Assembly (NCBI GenBank): GCA_035291605.1
Contig: DATDRS010000494.1
Location: 1 to 52,023, forward strand
Origin: DATDRS01 sp035291605
GTDB taxonomy: Bacteria > Chloroflexota > Anaerolineae > Anaerolineales > UBA6663
DNA: 52,023 nt
Reading direction: 5' to 3'
A program made the translations under genes and the position numbers. The stretch's first letter is position 1. Each line of letters begins with the position of its first letter. The notes beneath the pieces were generated by a model. That model ran no database searches. It was not told the DNA's origin and was given only the letters and a program-made list of their open reading frames with translations. This document shows positions 31,367 through 39,996 of this stretch, in pieces.

Positions 31367-32443
31367 ATGGCTTACATTCCCGTTACCTCCCATGCAACCC
31401 TGCTGACCACGCTGCGGCGTGAACGCATGTTGCCTGTGCCCGGCGAGGTGTTTGCGCAACCCGGCGAGCGCGTCGAGGCCGGAGACCTCATCGCCCGCGC
31501 CACCGTCCCCGACGAGCATCGCATCCTGGACCTCGTCAAAATGCTTGAAGTCTCTAAAGACAAGACGGCGTCGTTCATGGTCAAGCAGGATGGCGAGGCC
31601 GTCAAGAAGGGGGAACTCATCGCCGTCCGCAAAACGCTCATGGGCATCGTCGTTTTGCCCGTTGCCTCGCCCGTGGACGGCGTACTGATGGCCTCCGGCG
31701 ATGGCAAAGCACTCGTGGCGGCCGTCTCAAAGCCATTTGAATTGCGCGCGGGCGTCCCCGGCAATGTCGTCAACAGTTTTCAAGGCCGGGGCGTGGTGAT
31801 TGAAACGACCGGCGCACTGCTCGAAGGTGTGTGGGGCAACGGCAAGGAGAATTTCTCGGTGCTGCGGGTTCTGGGCAACGGGCCGCAGGACGCCTTGCTG
31901 GCCGAGCAAATCGAGCTGGGCCTGCGCGGCACCATCCTGGCCGTGGGCGTCGTTCAGGATGACCACGCCTTCAAGCAACTGGCTGATGTCGCCGTCAACG
32001 GTCTGATCGTCGGCAGCCTCAAGGCGGACCTGCTCCCGGCTGTGCGCAAGTGGAACATCCCGGTGATGGTCACAGATGGTTTTGGCGCGCAGGGCTTCTC
32101 CACCCCGGCTTATAACCTGCTGGTGAGCAACACCGGCCGCGAGGTATGGCTGAATGCCCAGGCCTGGAACCGGTCGGTTGGCGCACGCCCCGAGGCGATC
32201 ATCCCACTGCCCAGCCCCGGCCAGGCGCCCGCGGCCCCACCGGATGGCCAGGCGCTGGAGGCCGGCAAGCACATCCGCGTCGTGCGCGGAACCGAAGCCG
32301 GCCAGACGGGCACGGTAGTTGCACTGAGTGACAAAGCCGTGGCGCTGCCCAGCGGAGTCCGGGCGCGTGTCGCGACGGTGAAACTGGATGAGGCCGAGGC
32401 GCTGGCTGCGATTCCATTCGCCAATTTGGAGCTTTTGGAGTAG
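31367..32443 (+). CDS. Barrel-sandwich and KOW-domain protein of the machine locus
   Basis: 358 residues, no membrane helix. Residues about 20-130 look like barrel-sandwich folds (PGEVFAQPGERVEAGDLIA; then KKGELIAVRKTLMGIVVLPVASPVDGVLM). The middle (LRGTILAVGVVQDD, VAVNGLIVGSLKADLLPA, IPVMVTDGFGAQGF) is a conserved-looking alpha/beta region. Residues about 295-358 are KOW/SH3-like (HIRVVRGTEAGQTGTVVAL). It lies 17 bases after the ATPase gene and probably acts with it; the ATPase also ends in a similar beta-rich segment. The family is unrecognised. Confidence 0.65.
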   Translation: MAYIPVTSHATLLTTLRRERMLPVPGEVFAQPGERVEAGDLIARATVPDEHRILDLVKMLEVSKDKTASFMVKQDGEAVKKGELIAVRKTLMGIVVLPVASPVDGVLMASGDGKALVAAVSKPFELRAGVPGNVVNSFQGRGVVIETTGALLEGVWGNGKENFSVLRVLGNGPQDALLAEQIELGLRGTILAVGVVQDDHAFKQLADVAVNGLIVGSLKADLLPAVRKWNIPVMVTDGFGAQGFSTPAYNLLVSNTGREVWLNAQAWNRSVGARPEAIIPLPSPGQAPAAPPDGQALEAGKHIRVVRGTEAGQTGTVVALSDKAVALPSGVRARVATVKLDEAEALAAIPFANLELLE

Positions 32444-32485
32444 TCTTAGGGTCAGCACCTTCCCTGCCCTGAAGGAGACGCAAGC

Positions 32486-33121
32486 ATGGCATTTGTCGAG
32501 GAACCTCTTGTCACAGAACCCGGATCGCCCCCAGAGGGCGCCTCGCCGGGCAACCGGACTTTTTACATCGCCGTGGGCATCCTGGGCGGTCTGTTCGTCA
32601 TCGGTCTTCTGTGCATTGGCGCGTATGCGTTCTTCATCCAGCCGGGTCGGCGCGCGGCGCAACAGGCTCAGCAGGCGGTCGCGCTCACCGCGAATGCCGA
32701 GGTCGCGCTGGCGCAGACTCAGCAAGCCGCAGCCACGGACACACCTCCACCGACAGCCACGACGGTTCCTGACACGGCGACCCCGGTGATCGCAGCTACG
32801 GAGACGGCGACCGTCCCGCCGACCAACACCCCGGCGGCGACGGACACGAACACGCCGGCAGCGGTGGCGGAGGTGACCGGCACACCTGGGGGCGGCGTCA
32901 CGCTCGCGGCGCCCACCGCGGGCGGGCCGACGGCCACTCCCCTGCGCGGCGCGAGCGCCACGCCGACCCCGCTGGTCGGCGGCTTGAGGACGCCCACCCC
33001 CACCCAACTGCCGGGCACCGGCTTTGCGGATGAGGCTGGAGTCCCCCAGTTAGTCTTGCTCGGGATCGCGTTGATTGCCGTCGTGATCGTCGCGCGGCGT
33101 TTGCGTCTCAGCCTGCGCTAA
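32486..33121 (+). CDS. Thr/Pro-rich surface protein with LPGTG tail
   Basis: 211 residues. An N-terminal membrane helix (FYIAVGILGGLFVIGLLCIG, about 25-44) is followed by an Ala/Gln helix, a Thr/Pro/Ala stalk of about 95 residues with recurring TxTPxxT, the sequence LPGTG, then a C-terminal helix (VPQLVLLGIALIAVVIVA) and a basic tail (RRLRLSLR). The tail has the form of a sortase signal, but the N-terminal helix is not a clear cleavable signal. A GAAGGAG site precedes the ATG. It is the last gene before a strong terminator and probably a surface part of the machine locus. Confidence 0.75.
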   Translation: MAFVEEPLVTEPGSPPEGASPGNRTFYIAVGILGGLFVIGLLCIGAYAFFIQPGRRAAQQAQQAVALTANAEVALAQTQQAAATDTPPPTATTVPDTATPVIAATETATVPPTNTPAATDTNTPAAVAEVTGTPGGGVTLAAPTAGGPTATPLRGASATPTPLVGGLRTPTPTQLPGTGFADEAGVPQLVLLGIALIAVVIVARRLRLSLR

Positions 33122-33131
33122 GCCAACTACG

Positions 33132-33167
33132 GACACCGGGCGTCACAGAGACGCCCGGTGTCTTTTT
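33132..33167 (+). terminator. Strong intrinsic terminator ending the machine operon
   Basis: A perfect 13-bp stem (33132-33144 with 33150-33162), a five-base loop and five T (33163-33167). This is the most typical terminator in the window. Confidence 0.92.
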
Positions 33168-33174
33168 AATTGCC

Positions 33175-33203
33175 TTTCGCTTTTTGGCGAACTTGGCGAT
33201 AAT
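33175..33203 (+). promoter_or_regulatory. Possible promoter of the AAA-wHTH/REC-HK pair
   Basis: TTTCGC (33175-33180), 17 bases, GATAAT (33198-33203), directly after the terminator and 30 bases before the ATG at 33234. The -35 box is weak. Confidence 0.35.
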
Positions 33204-33233
33204 AGCCATATCCCTGTCTGGCTGTACAGCGCC

Positions 33234-34571
33234 ATGCTAAACCTGTATCCCTCAATCCGCCAAGCGCAAATCGAAAATATCCTCCGCATCCTGGCGCAGG
33301 GAGAGTGCTGCGCCGTCTATGGCCTGAGCAACACGGGCAAAAGCCCGCTGTTGCGCTCGCTCTCTACACCTGAACAAGAAGCCCGCTATGGGCAACTGGC
33401 CGGGCGTCCAGGGCGTTTGATCTACATTGACTGCAATCGGGGGGTCGAATTGACCGCGCCCGGCTTCTACGAAATCGTGGTGCGTTCACTGCTCGAAGCG
33501 CTCGAGGCCGAGGCCGGCGCCGCGCCGGCGGCCTTGCTCAACGACTTGCGTGAACAACACAACCGCATCACCAGCGCGCCCTCAGTCTTTCAGGCGTCGC
33601 TGGCCTTCAACAACGCGATTTCCGAATGCTGTGCGCAACTCGGGCGCGACCTCGCGCTCCTGTTCGACGAGTTCGACGAGGTGTACGCGGCGCTGGAAGA
33701 CCGGACGCTGCTCAACCTGAGGGCGCTCAAGGACAAATTCCAGGCCCGGCTGGCCTATCTCACAGCCACCGTCCGGCCTCTGGGCGAAAGCCGCACGCGG
33801 GGAGACAACGAATTCGCCGAGTTATTTGCCGCACAGGTCATCCCCTTAGGGTTGCTGGAGGCGGCGGACGCTCAACGCGCCGTGGAGGCGCAGGGCGGCG
33901 GACGGCTGCCCGCCGAGATGCTCCGCGCCATTATGCAACTCTCCGGTGGACACTTTGGGCTGTTGACGGCGCTGACGCAGACGGCTCTGCGCCATCCCCA
34001 GGCCGCCAATCTCGCGGGCGACCCGAACGCCCGCGCGGAGTGCCTGAAGATCTGGAACCAACTCCGCCCTGAAGAACAGGCAGCGCTCAAGGCGCTCGTC
34101 ACGGACGCGCAGGAGGGCCTGAACCCGCACGACCGCGAACGCCTGCAAGCGCTGGGCCTGCTCACGGCAGAGGAGCAGATTTTCTCCGAATTATTCATTG
34201 CGTTCGTCCGGCGGCAGTGCGCTGCGCCGGCCCAGGAAACCACGGGCGTCGTCGTGGACGAGGACGCCGGCGAGGTCTGGGTGGATGGCATCAAGGTTAC
34301 CGTGTTGACCGATTTGGAATACCGCCTGATGCGTTTGCTCTACCAACGACAAGACCGGCTCACGACGAAAGACATGATTGTGGAGGCCGTGTGGGGCGGG
34401 CAATACTTTGACAAAGTGGACGACGCCCGGATCGAGAAGCTGGTGAGCCGCTTGCGCGCGAAAGTCGAACCCGACCCCGCGCGGCCGCGTTATCTCCTCA
34501 CCCAGCGGGGGCGCGGTTACAAGCTCACCAGCCGCCCCGTAGACGTCAGATCGGAAGACGAGGCGGCCTGA
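33234..34571 (+). CDS. AAA/STAND-like ATPase with C-terminal OmpR-type winged helix
   Basis: 445 residues. Residues 1-230 are a P-loop ATPase with Walker A GLSNTGKS (30-37) and Walker B LALLFDEFDEV (140-150), followed by a helical lid up to about 335. Residues about 345-435 form a Trans_reg_C winged helix (TVLTDLEYRLMRLLYQRQDR, DDARIEKLVSRLRAKVEPD, LTQRGRGYKL). It lacks a receiver domain, so DNA binding is likely gated by ATP binding rather than by its own phosphorylation. The adjacent REC-kinase gene starts directly after its stop, so the two probably work together, with the kinase as signal input. Confidence 0.85.
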   Translation: MLNLYPSIRQAQIENILRILAQGECCAVYGLSNTGKSPLLRSLSTPEQEARYGQLAGRPGRLIYIDCNRGVELTAPGFYEIVVRSLLEALEAEAGAAPAALLNDLREQHNRITSAPSVFQASLAFNNAISECCAQLGRDLALLFDEFDEVYAALEDRTLLNLRALKDKFQARLAYLTATVRPLGESRTRGDNEFAELFAAQVIPLGLLEAADAQRAVEAQGGGRLPAEMLRAIMQLSGGHFGLLTALTQTALRHPQAANLAGDPNARAECLKIWNQLRPEEQAALKALVTDAQEGLNPHDRERLQALGLLTAEEQIFSELFIAFVRRQCAAPAQETTGVVVDEDAGEVWVDGIKVTVLTDLEYRLMRLLYQRQDRLTTKDMIVEAVWGGQYFDKVDDARIEKLVSRLRAKVEPDPARPRYLLTQRGRGYKLTSRPVDVRSEDEAA

Positions 34572-35687
34572 ATGGCGGCGGAGAAGATCCTGATCGTCGA
34601 AGACGACGAAGCGTTGTTGGTCGGCCTGCGTGATATCCTCGAGTTCGCGGGATTCCACGTGACCACGGCCAGCAATGGTTTAGAAGGCCTGACCGAGCTC
34701 GAAAAGGGCGCGCCGCACCTCATCCTGTCAGACATCAACATGCCCAAGATGGACGGCTACGGTTTCTACGAAGCCGTGCGCGCCCGGCCCGACTGGGTGA
34801 GCATCCCGTTCATTTTCCTCACGGCCAAAGGCGACAAGACCGACATTCGCCGGGGGAAGCAGTTGGGCGCGGACGACTACCTCGTCAAACCGTTCGACGA
34901 GGAGGATCTGCTCGTCGCTATCCGGGCCAAGCTCGACCGCCACGCCCAGTTGGATGCGGCCCAAAACCGCCAGGTCACCGAGCTCAAACGCACCATCCTG
35001 ACCACCCTCAACCATGAGTTCCGTACCCCGCTCACCTACATCACCAGTTATACTGAACTCCTTCACAACGCCGACCCCGAGATGGGCGCGGATGAATTCA
35101 AGAAGATGTTGCACGGGATCGAGGCCGGCAGCGAGCGACTGCGCAAGCTGGTGGAAGATTTCATCTTCCTGGTTGAACTGCAAAGCGGCGAGGCGCGGCG
35201 GACATACGAACGCCGCCGGGTCGTCACGTCCGATTTGCCGATGTTGCTCAGAGACGTGCTCAAAAAATTCGACGAAATCGCCGCCGAGCGCCAGGTGGGG
35301 CTGATCCCCGATTTTCCGGAGCGCCTCCCCGCCCTCCTCGCCGACCGCGACTATCTGACCAACGCGCTGAAGCGGCTCGTGGACAACGGCATCAAGTTTT
35401 CCAAAAAGCAGGGGGGGAAAGTCACGCTCAGCGCCCAGGCGGCGGGCGGCCGGATCATCATTCAAGTCAAAGATGAGGGCCTCGGCATCCGCGCCGAGGC
35501 CCTGAGGCAACTGTTCAACATCTTTCATCAAATTGACCGCGCCAAGCTGGAACAACAAGGCTCCGGCTCCGGGCTGGCTATTGCGCGCGAGATCGTGACC
35601 ATGCACGGCGGCGCCCTCACCGTCGAGAGCGAGTATGGCGTGGGAAGCACATTTACGATTGAACTGCCGGTAGCCCCGCACCAGTGA
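34572..35687 (+). CDS. Soluble REC–histidine kinase
   Basis: 371 residues, no membrane helix. N-terminal receiver: acidic pocket EDD (10-12), Asp54, Lys106. A linker helix leads to HisKA with His148 in LNHEFRTPLT, then HATPase_c with LVDNGIKFSKKQGG, KDEGLGI and SGSGLAIAREI. A receiver placed before the kinase core suggests that it is itself switched by another kinase. It begins right after the stop of the ATPase/winged-helix gene. There is no cognate simple response regulator nearby. Confidence 0.92.
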   Translation: MAAEKILIVEDDEALLVGLRDILEFAGFHVTTASNGLEGLTELEKGAPHLILSDINMPKMDGYGFYEAVRARPDWVSIPFIFLTAKGDKTDIRRGKQLGADDYLVKPFDEEDLLVAIRAKLDRHAQLDAAQNRQVTELKRTILTTLNHEFRTPLTYITSYTELLHNADPEMGADEFKKMLHGIEAGSERLRKLVEDFIFLVELQSGEARRTYERRRVVTSDLPMLLRDVLKKFDEIAAERQVGLIPDFPERLPALLADRDYLTNALKRLVDNGIKFSKKQGGKVTLSAQAAGGRIIIQVKDEGLGIRAEALRQLFNIFHQIDRAKLEQQGSGSGLAIAREIVTMHGGALTVESEYGVGSTFTIELPVAPHQ

Positions 35688-35715
35688 CGAGCGACGGATG
35701 ACGGACGACTCTGGA

Positions 35716-35733
35716 GAGCGCCCGCCGGCGCTC
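35716..35733. terminator. Hairpin between convergent genes
   Basis: GAGCGCC (35716-35722) pairs with GGCGCTC (35727-35733) in the 61-base gap between the kinase stop and the minus-strand phosphohexomutase stop. Confidence 0.35.
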
Positions 35734-35748
35734 GTCCTCGGTCAACCG

Positions 35749-37212
35749 TCAACCCGCCGCCATCCTCTCACCAAACTCCAGCAGCGCTTTCACTATTTCG
35801 GGGGCGCGTCCCTCGGCGTACACACGCAGCACCGGCTCCGTGCCGGAAGGCCGGATGAGCAGCCACGAGTCGTCGGCCAGGACGTACTTCACGCCATCCA
35901 TGGATTCTACCTTGACGATCGCCTGTCCGGCGATGTCTTGGGGCGCGCTCTCGGAGAGCCGCCGGGTCATCTCCGCTTTCGCGACCGGGTGCACGAGGCG
36001 CAGGTCCTTGCGAGCGTAGTGCGCAGGGCCGACTTCCGCCAGCAGGTCCTCAACCAGTTCTTCGAGCGGGGCGCGGGACGCCGCGACGATCTCCAGCAAC
36101 AGCAACCCCATCAAGATGCCGTCGCCCTCGGGGATGTGTCCCCGGATGCTGATGCCGCCAGACTCCTCGCCGCCGATGAGCACCTCCTGGGCGAGCATGT
36201 AATCGGCGATGTGATTGAACCCGACCGGCGTCTCATAGCAGGGCAAGCCGTAGCGCTCGGCCAGGCGGTTGACCATGCGCGTCGTGGATACGGTCTTCAC
36301 TACGGCCCCCCTCCAACCGCGCTTCTCGACCAGATATTTGAGCGCGAGAGCCATGATCTTGTGCGGATCAACGAACTGCCCGCGGCCGTCCATCGCGCCC
36401 GTGCGGTCGGCGTCGCCATCCGTCACCAGCGCAAACTGCCCGTGACCGGCGGCAATCGCCCCCGCCGTCGCGCCGAGGTGCTTGGCAATCGGCTCGGGGT
36501 GCACGCCGCCAAAGCCCGGGTTCATCTCCCCACGGATCTCGAAGACCTCGCAGCCCGTGCCTTGCAGGATGCCCTTGATCACGCCGCGTCCCGAACCATA
36601 CATAGAGTCCACGACGAGGCGCTGGGGGGTGTGCGCGATGACGTCGAAGTCAACCAGTGTGCGCAGGTGGTCATAATAGGCCGTCGTGGGGTTGAAGCGC
36701 TTGAGCAGGCCGGCGCTCACCGCTTTGTCGTAATCCATCAGGTTCGGGCCGCGCGCGCGGGCCTCGTTGTCGGCGAGGTACAGCTCAACCCGCCGGCACT
36801 GTTCCGGGAGGGCCGACCCGCCATAGGCTGCCTTGAGCTTGACGCCATTGTACCGCGGCGCGTTGTGCGAGGCAGTGATCATCACGCCCCCGGCAGCCCG
36901 ATGGTGTTTCACCGCGTAGGAGACGGCGGGCGTGGGCGCGTCGGCGTGCGTGAGCATCACCGTGAAGCCGTTGGCGGCCAGCACGCGGGCCACCTCGGTC
37001 GCGAACCGATCGGAGAGGAAGCGGGTGTCGAAGCCCACGACCATCCGGTGCGGGTCGTAGGGAGCAGGCAGGGCTTCACCCTTGCCGCCTCCGTCCCACT
37101 CGCCCGCCGAAACTGCGTCGGCGATGCCCTGCGCGACCAGGCGGAGATTATCGAACGTGAAAGTGTCTGCAATGACGGCGCGCCAGCCGTCGGTGCCGAA
37201 GTGGATGGTCAT
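35749..37212 (-). CDS. Phosphohexomutase (phosphoglucomutase/phosphomannomutase family)
   Basis: 487 residues, the full four-domain alpha-D-phosphohexomutase. Evidence: phosphoserine loop TASHNAPRYNG with Ser115, metal loop DGDADR (265-270), sugar-specificity loop GGEESGG, and phosphate-binding loop RPSGTEP near the C-terminus. It interconverts hexose-1- and hexose-6-phosphates in the cytoplasm. GEESGG is typical of glucose-type enzymes, so phosphoglucomutase activity is likely. TGGTATCAT, about 50 bases upstream of the start, could be an extended -10 box. Confidence 0.93.
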   Translation of the reverse strand: MTIHFGTDGWRAVIADTFTFDNLRLVAQGIADAVSAGEWDGGGKGEALPAPYDPHRMVVGFDTRFLSDRFATEVARVLAANGFTVMLTHADAPTPAVSYAVKHHRAAGGVMITASHNAPRYNGVKLKAAYGGSALPEQCRRVELYLADNEARARGPNLMDYDKAVSAGLLKRFNPTTAYYDHLRTLVDFDVIAHTPQRLVVDSMYGSGRGVIKGILQGTGCEVFEIRGEMNPGFGGVHPEPIAKHLGATAGAIAAGHGQFALVTDGDADRTGAMDGRGQFVDPHKIMALALKYLVEKRGWRGAVVKTVSTTRMVNRLAERYGLPCYETPVGFNHIADYMLAQEVLIGGEESGGISIRGHIPEGDGILMGLLLLEIVAASRAPLEELVEDLLAEVGPAHYARKDLRLVHPVAKAEMTRRLSESAPQDIAGQAIVKVESMDGVKYVLADDSWLLIRPSGTEPVLRVYAEGRAPEIVKALLEFGERMAAG

Positions 37213-37292
37213 AGGTCGTTCCAGTCACTCAGGGTGATGGGGGCCTGCACGGTGGAAGATGATACCACACACGATGATTGGATCCGGGCCGC

Positions 37293-38582
37293 TCAATACA
37301 CCAGTCCAAACATGAGGTCATTCACGTTCGTCCCGGTTGGGCCGGTGAAGATAAGATCGCCGAGCGCGGCGAAGAAGGAATAGGCATCGTTGTCGTCGAG
37401 GTGTTTTTGTGGATCGAGGCCGAGGGCGCGCGCGCGGGCAACCGTGTCACAGGTGACGATGGCGCCCGCCGCGTCGGTCGGGCCGTCCACGCCGTCGGTG
37501 GCAAAAGTCGAGATGACGAGGTTTGGCAGGCCGTCAATCGCGAGCGCGGCGGCCAGGGCGGCTTCCTGGTTGCGCCCGCCTCTCCCCGCTCCTTTCACCC
37601 TCACCGTTGTTTCGCCTCCGACCACCAAACAAACACTTTTCTCCTCCGCCTCCCTGTCCCCCCGCTCTTCTGCCTCATGCACAAGCCTCTCAGCCAAGCG
37701 TCGGCCCACTTCTCTCGCTTCGCCCTGCCAGTCGTCGGCGAGAAAGACAGCCGCGAACCCTAACGCGCGCGCGGCGACCGCGGCGGCTTCGCCGGCGAGC
37801 CGATTGGAAGCGATCAGTCTATTTTCAATGGAGGGAACGGATGAAATAGAGGCGGATGGAGGAGATGTTAAATGATGGACGATGACAGGCGGGAGGAGGG
37901 AGCGCAGGCGGTATTTATCTATCACGGCGAGCGCATCCTGCTTCGTAGCCGTCGAGGGGACGGTGGGGCCGGAGGCGATGATGGGAAGCGGGTTACCCAC
38001 GACGTCGGAGAGGATAAGGGCCAGAAGGCGTGCAGGATAGGCGAGGCGCGCCAGCCCTCCGCCTTTGAGTTGGGACAGTTGTGTGCGGACAGTATTCACT
38101 TCGTTGATCGTCGCGCCCGATTTGAGCAGCGCGTCATTGGTCGCCTGCAGATCTGCGAGGGCGAGGCCAGCCGCCGGGAGCTCCAGCAGCGCCGAACCGC
38201 CTCCGGAGATCATAGCGATCACCAAATCGCACGGAGAGGTTCGGGTCAGCAGATCGGCGATGGCCCGGCCGGCAGCCAGACTCCCCCATGTCGGCGTGGG
38301 GTGCCCCCCTGCGACGAGCGTGATGCCGGCCGGGGTCTGCGACGGGACGGCCGGAACGGAAACCACGCCCGAGGTCAATCGGTCTCCTAAAATCTCGGCG
38401 GCGGCCTGCGCCATCGCGATCCCGGCTTTGCCCCCGCCAACGACGAAGATGCGCTCTGCCTCCGCAAAATCGCCGGGTGAGAGCGAACGGCGGACCGCCG
38501 AGGCCGGATCAACCGCGCGGAGGGCGGCAGCGCGCAGTTCGGCCAAATGCAAGCGGTGGTCGGCAAAGCGGGGCGCGGTCAA
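37293..38582 (-). CDS. Glycerate 2-kinase (MOFRL/DUF4147 family)
   Basis: 429 residues. N-terminal DUF4147 domain (FVVGGGKAGIAMAQAA, VAGGHPTPTWGS, AMISGGGSALLELP, NTVRTQLSQLKGGGLA) and C-terminal MOFRL domain (GGETTVRVKGAGRGGRNQE, TDGVDGPTDAAGA, TGPTGTNVNDL). It phosphorylates glycerate to 2-phosphoglycerate. I place the start at TTG 38582, which overlaps the stop of the upstream lipoprotein gene (TTGA). The longer frame to 39050 runs antiparallel through nothing conserved and is translated from the lipoprotein gene in the wrong frame. The region encoding residues about 250-290 contains short repeated-looking codons but stays in frame. Confidence 0.9.
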   Translation of the reverse strand: MTAPRFADHRLHLAELRAAALRAVDPASAVRRSLSPGDFAEAERIFVVGGGKAGIAMAQAAAEILGDRLTSGVVSVPAVPSQTPAGITLVAGGHPTPTWGSLAAGRAIADLLTRTSPCDLVIAMISGGGSALLELPAAGLALADLQATNDALLKSGATINEVNTVRTQLSQLKGGGLARLAYPARLLALILSDVVGNPLPIIASGPTVPSTATKQDALAVIDKYRLRSLLPPVIVHHLTSPPSASISSVPSIENRLIASNRLAGEAAAVAARALGFAAVFLADDWQGEAREVGRRLAERLVHEAEERGDREAEEKSVCLVVGGETTVRVKGAGRGGRNQEAALAAALAIDGLPNLVISTFATDGVDGPTDAAGAIVTCDTVARARALGLDPQKHLDDNDAYSFFAALGDLIFTGPTGTNVNDLMFGLVY

Positions 38583-39856
38583 GGACTGGCGACGGACTGC
38601 GAGGCCGCGGCGGCCGCCGCGAAAGGCGTGGCGCGCCCGTTGAGGACGTCGTCGAGGGCGCGCTGCAGGGGCGGCCCGGCGGCGGCGAGGACTTCGGTGG
38701 ATGGCTGCAAGTGCGCGTGGCTGAGCACATCGCTGGCGAAAGGCGCGAGACGGTCGGTTCCCCAGCCTTCGAGGGCCGCAGACCGCGTGGGCAGGACGTG
38801 CGCGGCCCTCGTCCACGCCGAAAGCTGAACCGGGTCGGTGAGCCACGTCAATAATTCCACGGCCACCTGATGCTGCGGCGCGGCCGTGTTCACCAAAGCC
38901 CAGCACCACCCGTCGGCGAGGGCAAAGGGCAGCCCGGGTCCGGTGGGGAGTAACGCCGCCGCCGCGCCCGCGACTCGATCCGGCTCGGACAGGAAGGACT
39001 GCGCATTCGTCACGGCGAGCGTGGCGCGGCGCTCGCGAAACACCTGCCACGTGGAAAGCGTATCAGAGTAGGCCAGCGTGGAAAGCGGCAGCCAACCCGA
39101 AGTGTGTACGGTCTGAAAAGCCGCAAGCGCCTCCGTGAGGAGCTCGGCGTCAAGGACGGTTTTGCCGGAGGGGTCGGCGAGCGGCCCACCCATGGCAAGG
39201 TACTCGTTAAGCAATGTCAACCCGGCTGCCTCCCCGGCGGGGATGATCAGCGTGCCGGTCGTGATCTCTGCCCACGTCTGCGGCGGAGAGGCATAGAGAT
39301 CGGTCTTGTAAGCCAACACCCGCGCGTCGGCGGCGAACGGCAGTCCGACGATGGCATCCTTGTGCCGGCTCATCGTTTGCGCAAACGGGTAATAATCGGC
39401 CAGAACGTCAGGGGGGAGGAGGTTATCCAGCGGGATCACTAACCCCGCCGAGGCGGCGGCGACGAGGTCATTCCGATCCAGCGCGACGACGTCAGGCAGG
39501 ACCGCCGGAGCGGCGTTATAGGCGGTGGCAAGCGATTCGAGCAGGCCGCCAGGTCCTGAGGCTGATTTGATGCGAATTTCCACGGCCTGTCCCGGATGGG
39601 TCTGCTCAAACCGGGCAATCTGCTCGGCCAGGACTTTGCCGCCGGCGGCTGAATCGTCGGGCGCGTACTGGGGCGGCAACCACACGCGCAGATTCGTCGT
39701 CAGGCTGCCGGCAGGAGTCGGCGAGACGAGGCGGGGCGCGGAGGGAGAGGGCGTGACCGCCGCCGCCGTCGCCGTCGGACTCGGCGGCGGCGGGGTCACC
39801 GCGCACGCGGCCAGCAGGGCGCTGACGCAAAGGCTGATGACGCTCTTCTTTGGCAT
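38579..39856 (-). CDS. Extracellular solute-binding lipoprotein (sugar-type, family 1)
   Basis: 425 residues. A lipoprotein signal ends in LLAAC (Cys18), then a Pro/Thr/Ser linker of about 40 residues, then a family-1 solute-binding fold (VLAEQIARFEQTHPGQAVEIRI, VALDRNDLVAAASAGLVIPLDNLL, AGLTLLNEYLAMGGPL, LADGWCWALVNTAAP). Such proteins feed sugar or polyol ABC transporters, but no permease gene is adjacent. It overlaps the glycerate-kinase start, suggesting uptake of glycerate or a glycerate-yielding compound. The ATG at 39856 is supported by a -10 box 6 bases upstream. Confidence 0.85.
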   Translation of the reverse strand: MPKKSVISLCVSALLAACAVTPPPPSPTATAAAVTPSPSAPRLVSPTPAGSLTTNLRVWLPPQYAPDDSAAGGKVLAEQIARFEQTHPGQAVEIRIKSASGPGGLLESLATAYNAAPAVLPDVVALDRNDLVAAASAGLVIPLDNLLPPDVLADYYPFAQTMSRHKDAIVGLPFAADARVLAYKTDLYASPPQTWAEITTGTLIIPAGEAAGLTLLNEYLAMGGPLADPSGKTVLDAELLTEALAAFQTVHTSGWLPLSTLAYSDTLSTWQVFRERRATLAVTNAQSFLSEPDRVAGAAAALLPTGPGLPFALADGWCWALVNTAAPQHQVAVELLTWLTDPVQLSAWTRAAHVLPTRSAALEGWGTDRLAPFASDVLSHAHLQPSTEVLAAAGPPLQRALDDVLNGRATPFAAAAAASQSVASP

Positions 39857-39862
39857 AAAGGG

Positions 39863-39871
39863 AGTATAACA
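39863..39871 (-). promoter_or_regulatory. Extended -10 box, leaderless start of the solute-binding lipoprotein
   Basis: On the minus strand TGTTATACT ends at 39863, exactly 6 bases before the ATG at 39856. Transcription should begin at or next to the start codon. No Shine-Dalgarno site is present. Confidence 0.6.
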
Positions 39872-39960
39872 CGCAACACGCGGCCACCTCTGCCTCAATG
39901 CCCCATTCGCCGCAAGACATGTGCGCAAATGCGCCAGGAGGAGATCGAGTCAAAATCTAT

Positions 39961-39989
39961 TTGACACCCTCCCCCCACTGGGCTACCAT
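39961..39989 (+). promoter_or_regulatory. Promoter of xseA giving a leaderless mRNA
   Basis: TTGACA (39961-39966), 17 bases, TACCAT (39984-39989), then 7 bases to the GTG at 39997. The consensus -35 and spacing support transcription starting at the GTG. Confidence 0.65.
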
Positions 39990-39996
39990 CCCCGGC

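Noticed and set aside
38583..39050. 150-residue N-terminal extension of the glycerate kinase
   Set aside because: It overlaps the lipoprotein gene in another frame and reads as Arg/Ala-rich low complexity. The TTG at 38582 gives a normal family length.
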